From: a virus | IMG/VR virus record: IMGVR_UViG_3300030329_003478 | Span: 1-40,548 of that record | Direction: 5' to 3' (one strand) | DNA length: 40,548 nucleotides | Program-made: the position numbers and the translations under genes | Shown: piece after piece, positions 38,413 to 40,548 of the stretch | Layout of the letters: every line of letters begins with the position of its first letter | Position numbering within the stretch: position 1 is the stretch's first letter | Notes under the pieces: generated by a model | What the model was told of the DNA's origin: nothing | What the model saw: the letters and a program-made list of their open reading frames with translations, nothing else | Database searches by the model: none

Positions 38413-38461
38413 CGTTCCCCCTAGTGTTTCCAATGGGTCACAGGGACCCCATGCCTCTATT

Positions 38462-38489
38462 GGCATTATATCGGCAAAACTAAGTGGAG
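38462..38489. repeat. 28-bp direct repeat flanking attP, copy 2
   Basis: Second copy of the 38264-38291 repeat (one mismatch). Its last bases GTGGAG also supply the SD for the gene at 38497. It lies on the integrase side of the tRNA fragment. Confidence 0.65.
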
Positions 38490-38496
38490 TTACACG

Positions 38497-38955
38497 ATGA
38501 TTACATACGTTTCTGACAAAGTTCATTCTTACTTTTATAGAGACAATCCTAAACTTCGTAATTTTAAATATTCCTGTCCATCAAAAGAGGAAATATCTTC
38601 TTCAGATGCCTGGATTGATGATCTTACAAAATATGGATGGGAAAAAAAACCCAAACCTCCAGGAAAGATTTATCATCACGTTCTGATGTTTTATGCTTCA
38701 ATTGAAATCACAGATGAAGATACAGATCAATATTATTATGAATACAATTCATCAAATATTATCTGGGCATACAACGGTCTGGATGAAATCAGTTCAAACG
38801 GAAAAGCATTTTATTCTTTTAAATCCAAAAGACGTTTGATCTACAAAGATGAACAGTATGATGATCTAGGATCATTGATGAATCTTTATCCTGAGATATT
38901 CAAATATAAGCCTTTACAAGTTCAACAATCATTGTTTGAGCTTATAGCTGATTAA
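38497..38955 (+). CDS. Hypothetical protein next to attP, clamp-motif-like tail (152 aa)
   Basis: Tyr/Ser/Asp-rich soluble protein (YFYRDNPKLRNFKYSC, then YYYEYNSSNIIWAYNG). The C-terminus LQVQQSLFELIAD contains QQSLF, four of five positions of the beta-clamp motif. SD GGAG at 8 nt spacing. It converges with the integrase gene and overlaps it by 14 bp. No family recognised; after integration it may sit at one prophage end. Confidence 0.62.
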   Translation: MITYVSDKVHSYFYRDNPKLRNFKYSCPSKEEISSSDAWIDDLTKYGWEKKPKPPGKIYHHVLMFYASIEITDEDTDQYYYEYNSSNIIWAYNGLDEISSNGKAFYSFKSKRRLIYKDEQYDDLGSLMNLYPEIFKYKPLQVQQSLFELIAD

Positions 38956-40081
38956 GCATATCTCTTTGAGTTTCTATATCCTCCCTGGCTTTCATATATC
39001 CTAAAGTCGTACTCGGATCCTTGTGTCTCGCAAGTTTCTGAACCTCCTTCACATTCCATTGTAAATCAACACCTAATCGGGTTATAACCGTGGCTCGGTA
39101 TCCATGCAGCGGTTTGATCTTTCTGGAGATCCCCAGGTGGTCGTTAATTCTACGGAATGCTCGTCCCATCGAATCCACACTATAATAAGCGAGTGAACCT
39201 AGACCCTTATCCAGATACCAGGATTCTTGGTTCCCTCGTCCTGCCAAATCTTCTTCGAGGAACGCATTGAGTTTTTCTGAAATCGCTAAGAAAGACTCAC
39301 TTCGTCCCTTGATCGTATCATCAGATTCCTGATCTGTTAGGTAAATAAGTCCATGTTTCAAATGAATGTGATTCAATTGAAGCATCCGACATTCCGATCC
39401 ACGCATTCCTGTTTCTCTTAACATCCAATGAATGCGTAACCAGAGAGGATTTCTTTTTTCCTGAAGATACTCAAGGATCATGTCCAGATCATCCTGACTG
39501 TAGATCTGGGGAGTGCGTTCTGTAACATCGGGTTTGGAAAGGGTAATCTTTCTATCAATCAACCCTTGTTCCAAACACCAATTAAAAAAAGCCTGGAGCA
39601 TACGGAAATAACTCAAGACCGTTGCTTCCGCATTCAGCTTCTTCTGTTTTTCAAGATGCTTTTTAAAAAGCGAATTATAATCTGTATCCCAATGTTTGAG
39701 GGTATGATTCCCACAAGCTTGTAAATACAGTTTAATAGTCCGTTTATGCAGCTTCCAAGAATGGTCTTTTAAAAATTCCTTAGAATTATTCAACCATTTC
39801 TGAGCAGCAGATTTAACATCGTAATCGCTCTTGACAACAACAGGAACTCTTTGAGCTCGAAGCTCCGAAAGCTTATGTTCCCAGAGCTTATTGCAATAAT
39901 TATTAAACTCTCGTTCAGACCGTAGTTTTTTTCCATGTGATGTCAGCTTATATAAAGCTTCATCGATCCCACAAAGATCTAATCTCCTAGCCCGACCATT
40001 GGACTGAGGAAATTCATGAAAATATCCTACGACAACGCTGCGTTCCTTAATTGATTTAAAACGCTTTCTGGGCCTTGCCAT
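38942..40081 (-). CDS. int: Tyrosine integrase
   Basis: 379 residues. Arm/core-binding parts cover about 1-190 (helical). The catalytic domain has R227 (TGMRGSE), K259 (TIKGR), H326/R329 (HGYR), H353 (ARHKD) and the nucleophile Y362 (TLGYMK): a complete set. It would recombine attP (38.36-38.41 kb) with a host tRNA gene. The gene overlaps the end of the repressor-like gene by 55 bp, so the two are probably on one transcript, which ties integration to lysogenic expression. Confidence 0.92.
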   Translation of the reverse strand: MARPRKRFKSIKERSVVVGYFHEFPQSNGRARRLDLCGIDEALYKLTSHGKKLRSEREFNNYCNKLWEHKLSELRAQRVPVVVKSDYDVKSAAQKWLNNSKEFLKDHSWKLHKRTIKLYLQACGNHTLKHWDTDYNSLFKKHLEKQKKLNAEATVLSYFRMLQAFFNWCLEQGLIDRKITLSKPDVTERTPQIYSQDDLDMILEYLQEKRNPLWLRIHWMLRETGMRGSECRMLQLNHIHLKHGLIYLTDQESDDTIKGRSESFLAISEKLNAFLEEDLAGRGNQESWYLDKGLGSLAYYSVDSMGRAFRRINDHLGISRKIKPLHGYRATVITRLGVDLQWNVKEVQKLARHKDPSTTLGYMKAREDIETQRDMLNQL

Positions 40082-40548
40082 GAATCGGATTCATATTCTT
40101 TAAGTTTGCTAAACGCATATTGAAGGAGATCTTCATAGACAGCAATTTGTCTTTCAAGTTTATCTCTATCATTTTCTTCAAGAATTTCTTTATCTTCACC
40201 AAGTCTTAATCCTTGACCAAGAAGAATCCAATCCAAAGACATCGATTCTTTTTTACAAAGCTCAACAATCTGAGCAAAAGGAATCGTATCTCTGACCCTG
40301 TAACCGTTTAAACCAGATTTGGAAACGCCTAACCTTTCAGCTAATTCAACATCACTTGCAATTGATAACGCTTTTTTAAGCCTATCAAATACATGAGCAG
40401 AAGAATCTTCCATATTTTCCGTTAATGGTGGTGGATGTAAAAAAGTTGAGGTTCCTCTACGAGATCCCCACAACGCTGTATTAATATGTTTATCATGCTT
40501 TATTTGATTATCCAGGATTGCATGACTGCTATTTTTTTGGACTTGCTA
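40027..40548 (-). CDS. CI-type HTH repressor, continuing at the left end
   Basis: Frame ends at 40027 and is open to the window edge; joined to bases 1-138 it makes about 186 residues. The HTH (DVELAERLGVSKSGLNGYRV and IPFAQIVELCKKESMSLDWI) matches the phage CI repressor N-terminal domain (PF07022-like). The rest is a charged helical tail (about 60 residues); there is no S24/LexA-type peptidase domain, so induction is not by simple RecA-driven self-cleavage. An internal ATG at 40413 (MEDSSAHVFDRL, 128 aa) has a weak SD and may be a second start. First in line before integrase. Confidence 0.8.
40450..40547. repeat. Direct terminal repeat, right copy
   Basis: Identical to 1-98. The next base differs (A here, C at 99). 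The simplest reading is a circular assembly cut with a short overlap; a true terminal redundancy cannot be excluded from one contig. Confidence 0.9.

Larger units (their letters stand above)
38258..38496. other. attP region, non-coding
   Basis: Contains a tRNA 3' half (38363-38412), two 28-bp direct repeats, a partial third, an imperfect inverted repeat (38353-38369 with 38417-38433, TTGGAAA-yACTrGkGGG) around the core, and a GGGTC/GACCC hairpin (38435-38449). The integrase gene is 450 bp away. No gene is seen here. Confidence 0.7.

Noticed and set aside
38363-38450. Intact tRNA gene
   Set aside because: T-arm, acceptor 3' strand and CCA are present, but the 5' acceptor strand and D-arm are missing and the anticodon stem pairs only partly; it is an attachment-site fragment.

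Overview
The window looks like one complete temperate, short-tailed (podovirus-type) phage genome of about 40.4 kb. Bases 1-98 are repeated exactly at 40450-40547, so the sequence is circular or carries a short terminal repeat. One gene (repressor-like) is cut by the ends and reads in frame through the join. AT content is moderate and Shine-Dalgarno sites are strong (AAGGAGG type). The structural genes match the BPP-1/Bcep22-like cassette: Phage_capsid_2-type capsid, Bbp19-like protein, head-tail connecting portal, T7-like tail tubular proteins and T7-like fibre N-terminus. The host is therefore probably a proteobacterium. A 16-nt perfect complement of a 16S rRNA 3' end of the ...CACCTCCTTTCTA type would fit Alphaproteobacteria, but the host is not proven.

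Layout. (1) 1-526 and 38942-40548, leftward: a translationally coupled immunity/integration operon made of a 32-aa basic peptide, a 98-aa protein, a CI-type HTH repressor that crosses the ends, and a tyrosine integrase. (2) 527-704: divergent control region with palindromes and a rightward promoter candidate. (3) 705-5075, rightward early operon: small HTH protein, YqaJ exonuclease, Erf-like annealing protein, DnaC-like helicase loader, RusA resolvase, SSB and small genes. No polymerase, helicase or primase is encoded, so replication must use the host machinery. (4) 5124-31578, leftward late operon. Read in transcription order it runs from small genes and terminase through portal, scaffold, capsid, tail tubes and ejection proteins to fibres with chaperones and lysis. 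Genes overlap by 1-8 nt almost throughout. (5) 31579-32623: 1 kb non-coding region packed with nested hairpins. (6) 32624-38257, rightward accessory operon: a protein with a sliding-clamp-binding motif, two small membrane proteins, zinc-ribbon and Cys-rich proteins, an ArdC-like antirestriction protein and several unknowns, separated by structured leaders. (7) 38258-38496: attP candidate, the 3' half of a CAU-anticodon tRNA flanked by 28-bp direct repeats, then a small gene convergent with the integrase.

The most unusual content is RNA-level. Several intergenic leaders in the right-hand rightward operon carry two consecutive hairpins just before the next start codon; two share an identical first hairpin, and another pair shows compensatory changes in the second. 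There is a run of TTC-triloop hairpins at 33.6-33.8 kb, and the 1-kb region at 31.6-32.6 kb contains mutually exclusive pairings. A 12-base box, AACCGGAGAAGT, supplies the ribosome-binding site in both rightward operons. Function calls come from motif recognition by eye; no database search or folding program was run.
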